A DNA stretch of 29,608 bases from an uncultured Lachnospiraceae bacterium. GTDB lineage: Bacteria; Bacillota; Clostridia; Lachnospirales; Lachnospiraceae. Shown here in pieces: positions 1 through 8,187 of the stretch. Numbering within the stretch: the first letter of the stretch is position 1; every line of letters starts with the position of its first letter. A program made the position numbers and the translations under genes. The notes beneath the pieces are model-generated. The model ran no database searches and was not told the origin of the DNA. It saw only the letters and a list, made by a program, of their open reading frames with translations. The stretch covers positions 1 to 29,608 of the forward strand of contig CAJUPF010000041.1 of NCBI GenBank assembly GCA_910588565.1, given 5' to 3'.

Positions 1-177
1 ATAGCAAATTTTTCCTGAACCGTAAAGTATTGTTACTAACCGGATAGAGTACTAGTAATTTTTTCCATAAATATTCTATCATATGTTTTTTTGTTTGAAA
101 ACAGGATAAAATTATCTGGTAAGATTGTGATATTTCCCTTTGTTAAATCGTTTTCTTTATATAGGAGGTACAGAGGT

Positions 178-711
178 ATGAAATATGCAGAAGAACACAA
201 GGTGCTGGAATGTTACAGAAGACAGAAGGATACCGTCTATAAACTGGCATATTCTTATTGCAGGAGCAGCAGTCAGGCGGAAGATGTGTTTCAGGAGGTT
301 TTTTATAAATATATGCTTCGCTGGCCGAAATTTAAAAATCCGGAACATGAGAAAGCATGGTTTATACGAACCACAATTAATGTATGCAAGGATTTGCTGA
401 AAAGCAAATGGCACTGTGATGTGCAGGGGCTGGAAGCCTGGGATGAAGGCTCTGCTGTTTTAAATGAACCTTGGGATGCTTTTGATGATCTGAGAGAAGC
501 GATTCTGGCTTTACCGGAAAAATATCGTCTGCCGATTCATCTGTACTACTATGAAGAATATTCCGTGCGTGAAATTGCAAAAATGCTGCACCGGAGTGAA
601 AGCGCCATACAGACACAGCTGCAGCGTGGACGGGATAAAATCAGGCAAATCATGGAAGGGAGCGATGAGTATGATGTTAGATCAAATAACTTACAAAGAA
701 GCAATGTCTAA
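178..711 (+). CDS. ECF-type RNA polymerase sigma-70 family factor
   Basis: This 177-residue protein has the two-domain layout of ECF sigma factors. Region 2 spans roughly residues 12-75, with a QAEDVFQEVF motif and a W-F-I-R-T core-binding segment. Region 4 spans roughly residues 118-165, with LPEKYRLPIHLYYYEEYS and a helix-turn-helix ending in SAIQTQLQRGRDKI. It would direct RNA polymerase to a small stress regulon. The frame stays open upstream to 91, but the start at 178 is preferred because AGGAGG lies at 163-168, nine bases upstream, and the N-terminus then matches family length. The gene overlaps the next one by 41 bases, so the two are probably translationally coupled and the partner is the likely anti-sigma factor. 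I could not identify a convincing promoter in 1-162. The family call is firm; the stimulus is unknown. Confidence 0.92.
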   Translation: MKYAEEHKVLECYRRQKDTVYKLAYSYCRSSSQAEDVFQEVFYKYMLRWPKFKNPEHEKAWFIRTTINVCKDLLKSKWHCDVQGLEAWDEGSAVLNEPWDAFDDLREAILALPEKYRLPIHLYYYEEYSVREIAKMLHRSESAIQTQLQRGRDKIRQIMEGSDEYDVRSNNLQRSNV

Positions 712-1675
712 GGCAGAATTGCCAGATGAGACAGGAATGCGTCTGTTGGAAGAAGCTTATGGACAGAAAGAGCAGAGAAGACGCAGATGGCATGTGCAGA
801 TAGCTGTGTTTGCGGGGATTCTGATTGCTGCTGTAAGCGCAAATGGGATCTGTTTTGCCTCTACGGGACAGAATGTATGGGATCTGTTTAACGCTGTATA
901 CCAGAGTGCAGTCGATGAGGATGTGACTGCGATAGGTGAAGAGTTCCGGGAATGCGGGGAATCTGTAACAGATGGAAATCTGAAATTTACGCTGGAATCT
1001 TACTGGTATGACAAGGAAAGTGTGGAAGCGTATCTGGCTGTCCGCATAGATTCTTTGGATGGAAGCAAATTGGACGCGAAATCTGCAGAAGGCTATTTTG
1101 TATTGCCGGAAACAGGCGGATGTGCGGGATCAACGGTTTCAGATCCGGTGATAAGTGAAGATGGGAAATCAGTCTGGACCTACCATCATATTTCCTGTGC
1201 GTATGATATTGATGGTAAGACATATGATACGCTGAGAATCAAGTTTACGGGAAACAGTGAAGAACGGAATGAATCCTGGGAATTTGGCAGCTTTGTTTTA
1301 GAGCCTACCGGAACGATGCGCGTCCGTGAAATTGACTGTCAGGCGTTAGAAGGCTGCAGTAAAGCAAGTCTTTCAGGCACAGGCGTTAAGCTGTTTTATA
1401 ATAAGTCCAAAGAGGAGTGCAGGGAACCAGAACGGATCGAAACCAGACTGGCCGACGGCACAGTATACTGGCTGGATTTACGGCCTGTACCGGATTATGG
1501 GATGCGGCTGACGGAGGAACTGCCGGAACATGTCGTTACCGTAACAGGCGGCTCTATAGATATGCGGGAGTTTGAAGAAGGTGTGGTTGTATATTTTATG
1601 GATTTTAAAGATTTTATAGATATTGACAGTGTAGAGGCCGTATCTGTAAATGGCGTGGAACTGCCGCTGAAGTAG
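671..1675 (+). CDS. DUF4179-like membrane protein, probable anti-sigma factor
   Basis: The 334-residue protein starts with a short cytoplasmic segment containing a basic RRRRW stretch, followed by one hydrophobic helix (about residues 43-63) and a large extracytoplasmic part. This is the layout of DUF4179 proteins, encoded directly after ECF sigma genes in Clostridia and presumed to hold the sigma factor at the membrane. Three in-frame ATGs are possible (665, 671, 674). 671 is chosen because AAGGGAG at 656-662 sits eight bases upstream. The gene begins inside the sigma gene, supporting coupled synthesis. It is a paralogue in architecture, not close sequence, of the gene at 6969-8054. No enzymatic motif is visible. 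The anti-sigma role is inferred from gene order and topology. Confidence 0.75.
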   Translation: MMLDQITYKEAMSKAELPDETGMRLLEEAYGQKEQRRRRWHVQIAVFAGILIAAVSANGICFASTGQNVWDLFNAVYQSAVDEDVTAIGEEFRECGESVTDGNLKFTLESYWYDKESVEAYLAVRIDSLDGSKLDAKSAEGYFVLPETGGCAGSTVSDPVISEDGKSVWTYHHISCAYDIDGKTYDTLRIKFTGNSEERNESWEFGSFVLEPTGTMRVREIDCQALEGCSKASLSGTGVKLFYNKSKEECREPERIETRLADGTVYWLDLRPVPDYGMRLTEELPEHVVTVTGGSIDMREFEEGVVVYFMDFKDFIDIDSVEAVSVNGVELPLK

Positions 1676-1784
1676 CCGGAGGTTACTTTCCACCCACGTC
1701 AGTCACTCTGCTGACTGGCGATGGGCCGATACATAAAGCAAGGGATGGCAGCCGGAGAATGAAGACATTCGTTTGTTTTTTTGG

Positions 1785-1829
1785 GGTGTCAGGAAATTTT
1801 TGCTCATTTCCTGACACCTTCTTTTTATT
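1785..1829 (+). terminator. Rho-independent terminator after the first sigma operon
   Basis: A perfect 12-bp inverted repeat, GGTGTCAGGAAA at 1785-1796 and TTTCCTGACACC at 1807-1818, has a 10-nt loop and is followed by TTCTTTTTATT. It lies about 110 bases after the DUF4179-like gene. A smaller hairpin (CAGTCA/TGACTG) lies near 1700-1717 in the same spacer. Confidence 0.9.
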
Positions 1830-1855
1830 AAACAAAAACTCTACGTATTTTTTTG

Positions 1856-1884
1856 TTGCAATTTTTTTTGTGTTCGTGTATGAT
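1856..1884 (+). promoter_or_regulatory. Sigma-A-type promoter for the 1935-2902 unit
   Basis: TTGCAA at 1856-1861 and TATGAT at 1879-1884 are separated by exactly 17 bases, within T-rich DNA just after the terminator at 1785-1829. The first gene downstream starts at 1935. Confidence 0.75.
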
Positions 1885-1934
1885 TAGATATGGAAATGAT
1901 AGCGTAAAATTCATATACAGAAAGGATTGATTAT

Positions 1935-2171
1935 ATGTTCTTAGTTGCACAGTATTTCTTCAACCAGCTGCAGTTGCTGAAAAACCCATCCACTAGGCTT
2001 TCCGTGGCTTTTAAAAATAACCCGCGCTGGAATTCATTCACCGGACGGGAGCATCAGCAGATCGGAAGAATTATAGCGCATAACAGCGCTTATTTCGCAA
2101 GAAACTGCCCCTATACGGTTATCTTCAATTATAATCACACAGATGCGAATGGAAACGGCATTTATCTGTAA
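1935..2171 (+). CDS. Small hypothetical protein
   Basis: This 78-residue protein is not recognised. It has its own well-formed promoter at 1856-1884 and an AAAGGA ribosome site near 1921-1926, eight to nine bases before the ATG, so it is likely expressed. The sequence is rich in Asn and aromatic residues, with a central basic part (NNPRWNSFTGREHQQIGRII). It has no signal peptide and no clear transmembrane helix. It is followed 17 bases later by the gene at 2189, which has its own strong ribosome site, so the two probably form one transcript. A DNA- or RNA-binding role would fit the size and charge, but nothing in the sequence proves it. Confidence 0.6.
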   Translation: MFLVAQYFFNQLQLLKNPSTRLSVAFKNNPRWNSFTGREHQQIGRIIAHNSAYFARNCPYTVIFNYNHTDANGNGIYL

Positions 2172-2188
2172 AAAAGGAAGGAGACCGT

Positions 2189-2902
2189 ATGGCAAGACAG
2201 GACTATATGACGATAGCAGTTCCCAAAAGCGTCCAGGAAATGTTCAGAAAATTTGTTGCGATCAAGGAGCTTACTGTAAAAGAAGCCTTGTCGGATATGT
2301 TAGAAATGTATATGCTTGCAGAAGATCCGGAGCTTTATCTGGAATTGAAAAAAAAGAGACTGCATGTGGAAGAGAGCCGGAATATGATCGCCGATCGGAA
2401 AAGTAAAGTTTCAAGGAATAACAGCCTTTTTATGAAACTCGGCACTATCCGTACAAGAAACGGAGAAGAAATCGGCGGCCGCGGCACGATGGCTGCATAT
2501 ATGAGAAACTGCGCAGGAAACGGGTACACCTGGTACGGCACAAACAGCCTGACAAATGGCATGAATACAGAAAAAGCCAGAGAATATAACGCATTGGCGC
2601 AGGCCGGATTTTTAAAAATTTATTTTGCCATGAATCAGGAAGGAGTGGAAAATGAAATTGCATATTCCGCAGATGTAGCTGAGATTTGCTCATCCTCTCA
2701 GCCGGCAAAAGCGCCCTGTGAAGCATATGAGTATCCGGAAGAATGGACAGGATGCGAAAGGAATATCTGGATTAAAATACGGAATTTAAAAGAGGAAACT
2801 GAGGTTTTGGCAGAAGACTTTATAATAGCCAGCACAGGAAATAATCTGAAAGAAGTGATTCAAAAAGGCCAGTATATTTTTGGATATATCCGCAGAAGAT
2901 AG
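2189..2902 (+). CDS. Hypothetical protein: possible ribbon-helix-helix N-terminus plus PUA/EVE-like C-terminus
   Basis: This 237-residue protein has a strong ribosome site (AAGGAAGGAG, about six bases before the ATG). Residues 1-45 (MARQDYMTIAVPKSVQEMF onward) have the pattern of a short strand followed by two amphipathic helices, as in ribbon-helix-helix proteins. A charged linker follows. The C-terminal half contains a G-x-L-K-I-Y-F-A strand, an ...EIAYSADVAEI segment, a P-E-E-W turn, an IWIKIRNLK strand and a final GQYIFGYI strand. That order resembles the PUA/ASCH/EVE class of small beta-barrels that bind RNA or modified nucleotides. No catalytic motif is visible. It is the second gene of a two-gene unit and is followed, without an obvious terminator, by the response regulator at 2953. 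The domain assignments are inference from pattern only. Confidence 0.55.
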   Translation: MARQDYMTIAVPKSVQEMFRKFVAIKELTVKEALSDMLEMYMLAEDPELYLELKKKRLHVEESRNMIADRKSKVSRNNSLFMKLGTIRTRNGEEIGGRGTMAAYMRNCAGNGYTWYGTNSLTNGMNTEKAREYNALAQAGFLKIYFAMNQEGVENEIAYSADVAEICSSSQPAKAPCEAYEYPEEWTGCERNIWIKIRNLKEETEVLAEDFIIASTGNNLKEVIQKGQYIFGYIRRR

Positions 2903-2952
2903 AAAAACTGACAATTCAGAACGTTTCAATATTTTGAGAAAGCGGGAACAGT

Positions 2953-3651
2953 ATGCAGAACAATCGAATTTTACTGATAGAAGACGATTCATCCGTCTGC
3001 CATATGGTCAGGGAGTATTTAACAGGCGAAGGCTTTTCTGTAGAGGCATTTGGCAGCGGCAGCATGGCTTTGAACCATTTGCAGACAAAACCCTTGTACG
3101 ATCTGGCGCTGATCGATCTGATGCTGCCGGGTGTAAACGGCATGGAGTTAATCAAGGAGATCCGGAAAGACAGCACAATGCCCATTATTATCATTACCGC
3201 AAAGAACAGTGACACAGATAAATCCCTGGGGCTGAATCTGGGTGCAGATGATTATGTAGTAAAGCCATTTTCCCTGATTGAACTTACTGCCAGGATCAAA
3301 GCAAATATCCGCCGTGCGAATCAATATAGCGGCCAGCAGGAAAGCAGTTGGATGATAAAAGATCTGGAAATCAATCCCACAAACTATACGGTATCCAGGC
3401 AGGGACGGAATCTGGAACTGACCAGAACCGAATTTGAAATTCTTCGGATACTTGCACAGAATCCTGGCCAGGCATTTTCGAAAGAGCGGCTGTATGAATT
3501 GATCTGGAAGGAGCCCTATTATGGGAATGAACATGTATTAAATACCCATATGAACAGGCTCCGCAGCAAATTAAAGGCAGAGGAACAGGATGATACGGTA
3601 TATATTAAAACACTGTGGGGAATTGGCTATAAAATGGAGGAAACCAGATGA
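2953..3651 (+). CDS. OmpR/PhoB-family response regulator
   Basis: The 232-residue protein has a receiver domain (about residues 1-118) with the acidic pair E10-D11, phosphoacceptor D55 in LIDLMLPG, and K104 in VVKPFS. A winged-helix DNA-binding domain follows (about residues 133-230), with LTRTEFEILRIL and the C-terminal GIGYKME hairpin. It should bind paired direct repeats when phosphorylated by the kinase encoded next, whose ATG overlaps this stop codon as ATGA. The ribosome site is weak (AAGCGGGA). Downstream of the pair lies an ABC exporter preceded by two GTTAGA repeats at 11-bp spacing, the likely target. This order is typical of peptide-antibiotic sensing modules in Firmicutes. Confidence 0.93.
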   Translation: MQNNRILLIEDDSSVCHMVREYLTGEGFSVEAFGSGSMALNHLQTKPLYDLALIDLMLPGVNGMELIKEIRKDSTMPIIIITAKNSDTDKSLGLNLGADDYVVKPFSLIELTARIKANIRRANQYSGQQESSWMIKDLEINPTNYTVSRQGRNLELTRTEFEILRILAQNPGQAFSKERLYELIWKEPYYGNEHVLNTHMNRLRSKLKAEEQDDTVYIKTLWGIGYKMEETR

Positions 3652-4601
3652 AGGTATGCATTGTAATCCTGCTGGCGGCTTTTATTGTATTGTATTTTAT
3701 GGAACATGCCAGATATAAAAGCCTGAACCGGGAACTCTTTTATATCAGCGAATGTCTGAATCATCTTCCGAATTCTGCGGAAAACAGACTGATACGCATC
3801 CCTTCCGACCATGCCTGCGTCAAAGCGCTGGCGGCAAATCTAAACCGGTTTTTGCAAAGTCTTTATCATCAAAAAGCCGGATATATCAAAAAAGGACAGG
3901 CAATGGAACGCGTTTTTACCAATATTTCCCATGACTTGCGTACACCGCTTACCGTACTGAAAGGATACAGCGAACTGTTGTGCCGCAGTAATAATGCCTC
4001 TGGAGCATATGAATCAGATCGCGGTAAAAAGGAGATTCTTTTTAAAATCGATAAAAAAGCAGATGAGCTGGTCGCTGTGATTGATGCCTATTTTACGCTT
4101 TCTAAGCTGGAATCCGGCGATATGCGGTTGGAAATTCAAAAGCTCAATCTTTCTAAGCTATGCCACGAACTCTTGTTAAGCTATTATAATGTTTTAGAAC
4201 AGAAACAATTCCATGTGGATATTCAAATAGAAGAAGAACCGGTTTATGTCAACGCTGACCCGGATGCCCTGGAACGAATTTTGAAAAATCTGACAGACAA
4301 TGCGATCAAATATGGCGGAAGCGGAAATTATCTTGCCCTGCGGCTTGCAAAAAAAGAATCTTTTGCCGAGGTGGAACTCGAAGATCATGGGCAGGGAATT
4401 TTAAAAGAAGATTTGGAGCGGATCTTTATCCGAAATTATACTGCCAGCGAAGATCATTCCGGGAGCGGGCTTGGGCTTGCGATTGCAAAAAGCCTGGCGG
4501 AACAGATGGGAGCGGATATACATGTTTTCAGCGAACCAAAGAAAAAGACGATTTTTACGCTGCGGCTGAAATGCTGCAGCGATTTCGCTTCCGGCAGTTA
4601 A
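3648..4601 (+). CDS. Membrane sensor histidine kinase, short N-terminus
   Basis: The 317-residue kinase has a single N-terminal hydrophobic helix (about residues 4-18), almost no extracellular part, a coiled segment, and a HisKA domain with H95 in NISHDLRTPLT. The HATPase_c domain shows the N box (LKNLTDNAIKYG), G1 (EDHGQGI) and G2 (SGSGLGLAIAKS). Lack of an extracellular sensor domain is typical of intramembrane-sensing kinases that work with an ABC transporter, which fits the exporter genes encoded next. It overlaps the response regulator by four bases, so the two are translationally coupled. The ligand cannot be read from the sequence; peptide antibiotics such as bacitracin or lantibiotics are the usual ones for this arrangement. 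Confidence 0.92.
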   Translation: MKVCIVILLAAFIVLYFMEHARYKSLNRELFYISECLNHLPNSAENRLIRIPSDHACVKALAANLNRFLQSLYHQKAGYIKKGQAMERVFTNISHDLRTPLTVLKGYSELLCRSNNASGAYESDRGKKEILFKIDKKADELVAVIDAYFTLSKLESGDMRLEIQKLNLSKLCHELLLSYYNVLEQKQFHVDIQIEEEPVYVNADPDALERILKNLTDNAIKYGGSGNYLALRLAKKESFAEVELEDHGQGILKEDLERIFIRNYTASEDHSGSGLGLAIAKSLAEQMGADIHVFSEPKKKTIFTLRLKCCSDFASGS

Positions 4602-4641
4602 TCTGCAGCAGAGAGGGAAGTTATGGCATCAACTGCAAAAT

Positions 4642-4695
4642 GTTAGAAATAAGTTAGATTTGCGGCAGAAAAAAGACAACTCTGTTTTGTATACT
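4642..4695 (+). promoter_or_regulatory. Likely response-regulator site and promoter of the ABC exporter
   Basis: Two GTTAGA copies at 4642-4647 and 4653-4658 are 11 bp apart, the spacing used by OmpR-type regulators. A TATACT -10 element lies at 4690-4695 with no good -35 at normal distance, as expected for an activated promoter. The downstream ATG is at 4726. Confidence 0.5.
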
Positions 4696-4725
4696 ACAAG
4701 CAGCAAATAAGAGGAGGCATACAAA

Positions 4726-5655
4726 ATGGAATACATTATGGAAACATTGGATTTGGTAAAAAGCTATCTGCGATTTGGCAATCATAAGGCTAAGACGGTG
4801 GTGGACGGGGTAAGCATTCATGTGAAAAAAGGAGAAATTTATGGCTTTGTCGGCCCGAACGGCGCAGGCAAAAGTACGGTTATGAAGATGCTGTTCCACC
4901 TGGTTCCTCCGGATTCCGGAGAAGTTCATATATTTGGAGAAAAAATTGCAGAAAACAGCTTTGAATGTTTTAAACGGATTGGCTCTATGATTGAAAACCC
5001 GTATTTCTACAATAAAATTTCCGGAAGAAAAAATCTGGAGCTGCATTGTGAATATATGGGGTATCACAACAGAGAGCGGATTGATGAGGTACTTGGGCTG
5101 GTGCAGCTGGACAGAACGGATGAAAAGCCCGTTTCCTGTTATTCTCTTGGCATGAAGCAGCGTCTGGCTATTGCAAGGGCAATTGTAACACAGCCGGAGT
5201 TTCTGGTTCTTGATGAACCCATCAATGCATTAGATCCGGAAGGAATCCGCGAAATGCGCAGGCTTTTTCGGCAGATCAATCAGGAATACGGAACATCTAT
5301 TTTTATTTCAAGCCATATTTTATCCGAGATCGAACAGATTGCGGATACCATAGGAATGATCCGGAATGGAACACTGCTGCAGGAAATATCCATGGCCGAA
5401 ATCAGACAGCGTCAAACCGATTATATTGTATTGGAAGTGGAAGATGTCAGGCGAGCCGGATATCTGTTAGAGCATACGCTTTTTATTTCTAATTTTAAAG
5501 TATCGGACAACACCCATATTTGTATTTATGATTTCAAAACACCAATCCCCAAAATTGCCGAGGCATTGGTAAAAAATGAGATTGGAATTTTAAGTATTGT
5601 CCCAAAGCAGACTTCTCTGGAAGATTATTTTTTTGGAATGATAGAGGAGGGATAA
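4726..5655 (+). CDS. ABC transporter ATP-binding protein, BcrA-like
   Basis: The 309-residue ATPase has Walker A GPNGAGKS at residues 43-50 and Walker B FLVLDEP around D163-E164. Its ABC signature is degenerate, YSLGMKQ near 139-145 in place of LSGGQ, which is common in the BcrA/antibiotic-exporter group. The H-loop is in ISSHILSE. The C-terminal 90 residues form the extra domain seen in this group. A strong AGAGGAGG ribosome site precedes the ATG. It is followed two bases later by a membrane permease gene, and the pair would form an exporter of hydrophobic peptides such as bacitracin or lantibiotics, controlled by the upstream two-component system. The substrate is inferred from family and context. 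Confidence 0.92.
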   Translation: MEYIMETLDLVKSYLRFGNHKAKTVVDGVSIHVKKGEIYGFVGPNGAGKSTVMKMLFHLVPPDSGEVHIFGEKIAENSFECFKRIGSMIENPYFYNKISGRKNLELHCEYMGYHNRERIDEVLGLVQLDRTDEKPVSCYSLGMKQRLAIARAIVTQPEFLVLDEPINALDPEGIREMRRLFRQINQEYGTSIFISSHILSEIEQIADTIGMIRNGTLLQEISMAEIRQRQTDYIVLEVEDVRRAGYLLEHTLFISNFKVSDNTHICIYDFKTPIPKIAEALVKNEIGILSIVPKQTSLEDYFFGMIEEG

Positions 5656-5656
5656 T

Positions 5657-6328
5657 ATGCTGCGCTTATTAAAACTGGAATTGAAAAAAGTCCGGTTTGA
5701 AAAAAATATATGTATTTCTGCCGGGATTATTCTGATCAGTATGTTTTTTATTTTGGCTGCTTCTAATGACAGTTCTTTGGAGGCGCATACGCTTGAAGAT
5801 GCATTCCGGACGATTCAGATGCTGATGGAAATCTTTTTTATTCTGTTTTTTTCTATTTTAAACGCTTCACTGATTATCAGTGAATATAACAATCAAACCA
5901 TATGGATTCTGTTTACTTACCCGGTAGATAGAAAAAAGATTATTCTGGCAAAATTATTACTGATTACAGGTTTTATCGCAGTTTCTGTACTGGCCGGATA
6001 TGGAATCTGCTGTGGGTTTGTCATAGTTTTAGAACGCTGTTTTGATATGTTTGCCGGAGAATTTACCGTTTCTATGGCATATAGCTGGCTTGCCACGGCA
6101 GTGCTGACAACGATTATGTTCTGTGCGTTGGGTCTGTGGACGTTTGTTGCGGGGATGTGGAAAAAATCAGTGATTACAACTGTTGTCAGCTCTCTTGTTC
6201 TTATTTTTCTCCGGCAGCTTGTGATAACTTCTTCCGAATATTACCGGGAAGATATATGGTTTTTTCTGGCGGTTCTTGCAGCAACCGGAGTTGCTGTATT
6301 TCTTACGGTTTTGAAAAAACTTTTTTGA
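5657..6328 (+). CDS. ABC-2 type permease, BcrB-like
   Basis: This 223-residue integral membrane protein has about six hydrophobic segments: near residues 18-36, 55-76, 98-125, 140-165, 170-190 and 200-220. It lacks a large extracellular domain, matching ABC-2 permeases of bacitracin/lantibiotic exporters. A cytoplasmic EYNNQTIW...YPVDRKKI segment between the second and third helices is the typical ATPase contact region. It starts two bases after the ATPase stop, with GAGGAGGG as ribosome site, so the two are co-translated. It is slightly short for the family but has no visible truncation. Its stop codon overlaps a TGAAAC motif that may be the -35 element of the next sigma operon. Confidence 0.88.
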   Translation: MLRLLKLELKKVRFEKNICISAGIILISMFFILAASNDSSLEAHTLEDAFRTIQMLMEIFFILFFSILNASLIISEYNNQTIWILFTYPVDRKKIILAKLLLITGFIAVSVLAGYGICCGFVIVLERCFDMFAGEFTVSMAYSWLATAVLTTIMFCALGLWTFVAGMWKKSVITTVVSSLVLIFLRQLVITSSEYYREDIWFFLAVLAATGVAVFLTVLKKLF

Positions 6329-6351
6329 AACTTTTTTCCATACATTGTCAT
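6326..6351 (+). promoter_or_regulatory. Candidate ECF-type autoregulatory promoter
   Basis: TGAAAC at 6326-6331 matches the -35 motif common to ECF sigma factors of Firmicutes. TGTCAT, starting at 6346 after 14 bases, could be a CGTC-like -10 element, although the spacing is shorter than the usual 15-16. It lies about 70-90 bases before the second sigma gene, where an autoregulated promoter would be expected. Confidence 0.35.
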
Positions 6352-6417
6352 CTAATCTATGTAAGCAAGAAAACGTAACGTTACAGAACATGAGCCATGG
6401 CGGACAAGGAGGTACTT

Positions 6418-6969
6418 ATGAAGTCGCTGGTAAAAAAGGCAATGCGTGGAGATAAAGAAGCATTTACCCGCCTGATTACGCAATATTCTTCCGACTTGTA
6501 CAAGGTTGCACGGGGAATTTTAAACAATACGGAAGATATTGCAGATGCTATTCAAAATACGATATTGATTTGTTTTGAAAAAATCGATACGCTGAAACAG
6601 CCAAACTATTTTAAAACCTGGATGATTCGGATTTTGATCAATGAATGCAATCAAATCATACGCAGATACGGCACGCAGTGCCTGTTAGAAGAATTTCCGG
6701 AGGTTCCCGTCGGAGATAAGGCGATGGAATATGTGGAATTTCAGCAGCTGATGAATGCATTGGATGAAAAATACAGAATTGTGCTGATTCTGTATTATGC
6801 GGAAGGATTTCGGATTTCCGAAATTGCAGAACTGCTGCATATTCCGGAGAGCACAGTAAAAACAAGGCTTTCAAGAGGAAGGGAAAGCCTGGCAAAGGAA
6901 TATGGGATTGACAGAAAAAAAGAATCAAAATTGATGCACATCATTACACTGCAGAAGGAGGTTTTCTAA
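6418..6969 (+). CDS. ECF-type RNA polymerase sigma factor (second copy)
   Basis: The 183-residue sigma factor has region 2 with NTEDIADAIQNTILICFEKI and a W-M-I-R-I-L-I-N segment. Region 4 has LDEKYRIVLILYYAEGF and a helix-turn-helix ending in STVKTRLSRGRESL. An earlier in-frame ATG exists at 6397, but only the ATG at 6418 has a ribosome site (AAGGAGG at 6407-6413), so 6418 is chosen. The stop codon overlaps the ATG of the downstream DUF4179 protein by one base, indicating coupled translation of sigma and presumed anti-sigma. Region 4 residues differ considerably from the sigma factor at 178-711, so the two probably read different promoters. The inducing stress is unknown. Confidence 0.93.
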   Translation: MKSLVKKAMRGDKEAFTRLITQYSSDLYKVARGILNNTEDIADAIQNTILICFEKIDTLKQPNYFKTWMIRILINECNQIIRRYGTQCLLEEFPEVPVGDKAMEYVEFQQLMNALDEKYRIVLILYYAEGFRISEIAELLHIPESTVKTRLSRGRESLAKEYGIDRKKESKLMHIITLQKEVF

Positions 6970-8054
6970 TGGCAAAAAAATATTCAAAACATGATATGGT
7001 ACGTATTTTAAAAAGTGAAATAGAGCCGCCGGAAGCTGTGACAAGGCAGATTGGGGCAGCGTTTGGCCAGATTGGAGAGACAGAAACCGTTAGACGCCGG
7101 AAAAGCAGGGGACTGCGCTGGCAGGTCGCAGCGGCTCTGATGGGAGCGGTAATTCTTGGCACAGTAACCGTGGGTACGGCAGCGTCCCTTTTATGGAATC
7201 CAAATGTAGTGGAACATTTTGAAGTAGATGAAACACAGCAGAAGCTTTTAGAGGAAAAGAAAGTCGTTGTGCCTGTACAGGCAAGCGCGACAGACAGCGG
7301 AGTTACCATCTCCTTAGAACAGACCCTGGCAACAGAGAAGTTTATGTATCTGTATTTTAAAATTACGGCGCCGGAGGATATGAAGCTGTCAGAAGACACC
7401 TGTTTTGAGAACTGCGGCCTTAGATGGGAAGACGGAAGTGAGCTGGACGCTTCGTATGGTGGTGTTACACAGGAAAAAACAGCCGAAACGGCAGACAATG
7501 TCTGTTACATGGAATGGTTTGTGGAATGGATCGATAAAGAAGATCGGAACGGACGCAAGATGTGCGCCTATTTTGAGGGTCTGGAAGAAGCCAGTATAGA
7601 ATCCCCTGTCAAAACACTTGCAGACGGGAACTGGGAAATGAGCTGGACGTTGGATTATGAGCCTTCGGAGGAGACGTTTACGGTAAACAGGAGGCTGGAA
7701 CATTCTGATATTACGGTAAAGGAGATTACAATTTCCCCAATTTCATTTGAAATCACATATGATTGGAAAAGACAAAAACAGCCGGTAAAATCGGTAGATC
7801 CGGATGGAAACCCGGAAATATCCATGGAATATGCACCGCCCAGCGTGCAGTATACAAAATGTCGGATGCGTGACGGCAGCACGATGGATATCCGGCAGGG
7901 AGGCGGCAGCATGGGATATATTAGCAACGATGAGAAGGATACTACTTATATGGAAAGCTTTGACAGTGACAGGGTTTATCCAATAGAGGATATTGTAGCT
8001 GTAATTTTTGAAGATATCAACACCAAAGAAGTGTATGAAATCCCAATCAGGTAA
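6969..8054 (+). CDS. DUF4179-domain membrane protein, probable anti-sigma factor
   Basis: The 361-residue protein has a cytoplasmic N-terminus of about 55 residues with a basic RRRKSRG stretch, one hydrophobic helix (about residues 56-75, ending VTVGTAASLLW), and a roughly 285-residue extracytoplasmic region rich in beta-type sequence. This is the standard DUF4179 arrangement. It starts on the last base of the sigma gene (TAATG) with GAAGGAGG as ribosome site. By family and position it should sequester the sigma factor and release it on an envelope signal. Its outer domain shares the general plan, but little sequence, with the protein at 671-1675, so the two pairs probably sense different signals. 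Confidence 0.82.
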   Translation: MAKKYSKHDMVRILKSEIEPPEAVTRQIGAAFGQIGETETVRRRKSRGLRWQVAAALMGAVILGTVTVGTAASLLWNPNVVEHFEVDETQQKLLEEKKVVVPVQASATDSGVTISLEQTLATEKFMYLYFKITAPEDMKLSEDTCFENCGLRWEDGSELDASYGGVTQEKTAETADNVCYMEWFVEWIDKEDRNGRKMCAYFEGLEEASIESPVKTLADGNWEMSWTLDYEPSEETFTVNRRLEHSDITVKEITISPISFEITYDWKRQKQPVKSVDPDGNPEISMEYAPPSVQYTKCRMRDGSTMDIRQGGGSMGYISNDEKDTTYMESFDSDRVYPIEDIVAVIFEDINTKEVYEIPIR

Positions 8055-8058
8055 CAGA

Positions 8059-8179
8059 CAGTTCAGCCTGCAACTGCGCAGTTAGCGGCCAATATAGCAG
8101 AATAGCCAAGAATCCGCATCTTTTCCGCAGGCAAACTTTAGTGCGGATTCCATAACAGTGAAGCTGGAAGGCTGAACTG
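8059..8179. repeat. Nested inverted repeats, possible structured RNA or MITE-like element
   Basis: Perfect 11-bp arms, CAGTTCAGCCT at 8059-8069 and AGGCTGAACTG at 8169-8179, enclose a perfect 12-bp palindrome (AACTGCGCAGTT, 8072-8083) and a second perfect 9-bp inverted repeat (GAATCCGCA at 8110-8118, TGCGGATTC at 8142-8150). The 121-bp block lies between convergent genes. It could fold as a three-way junction RNA, act as a decorated terminator, or be a small non-autonomous element. No target-site duplication is evident. Confidence 0.6.
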
Positions 8180-8187
8180 TTGCATAA

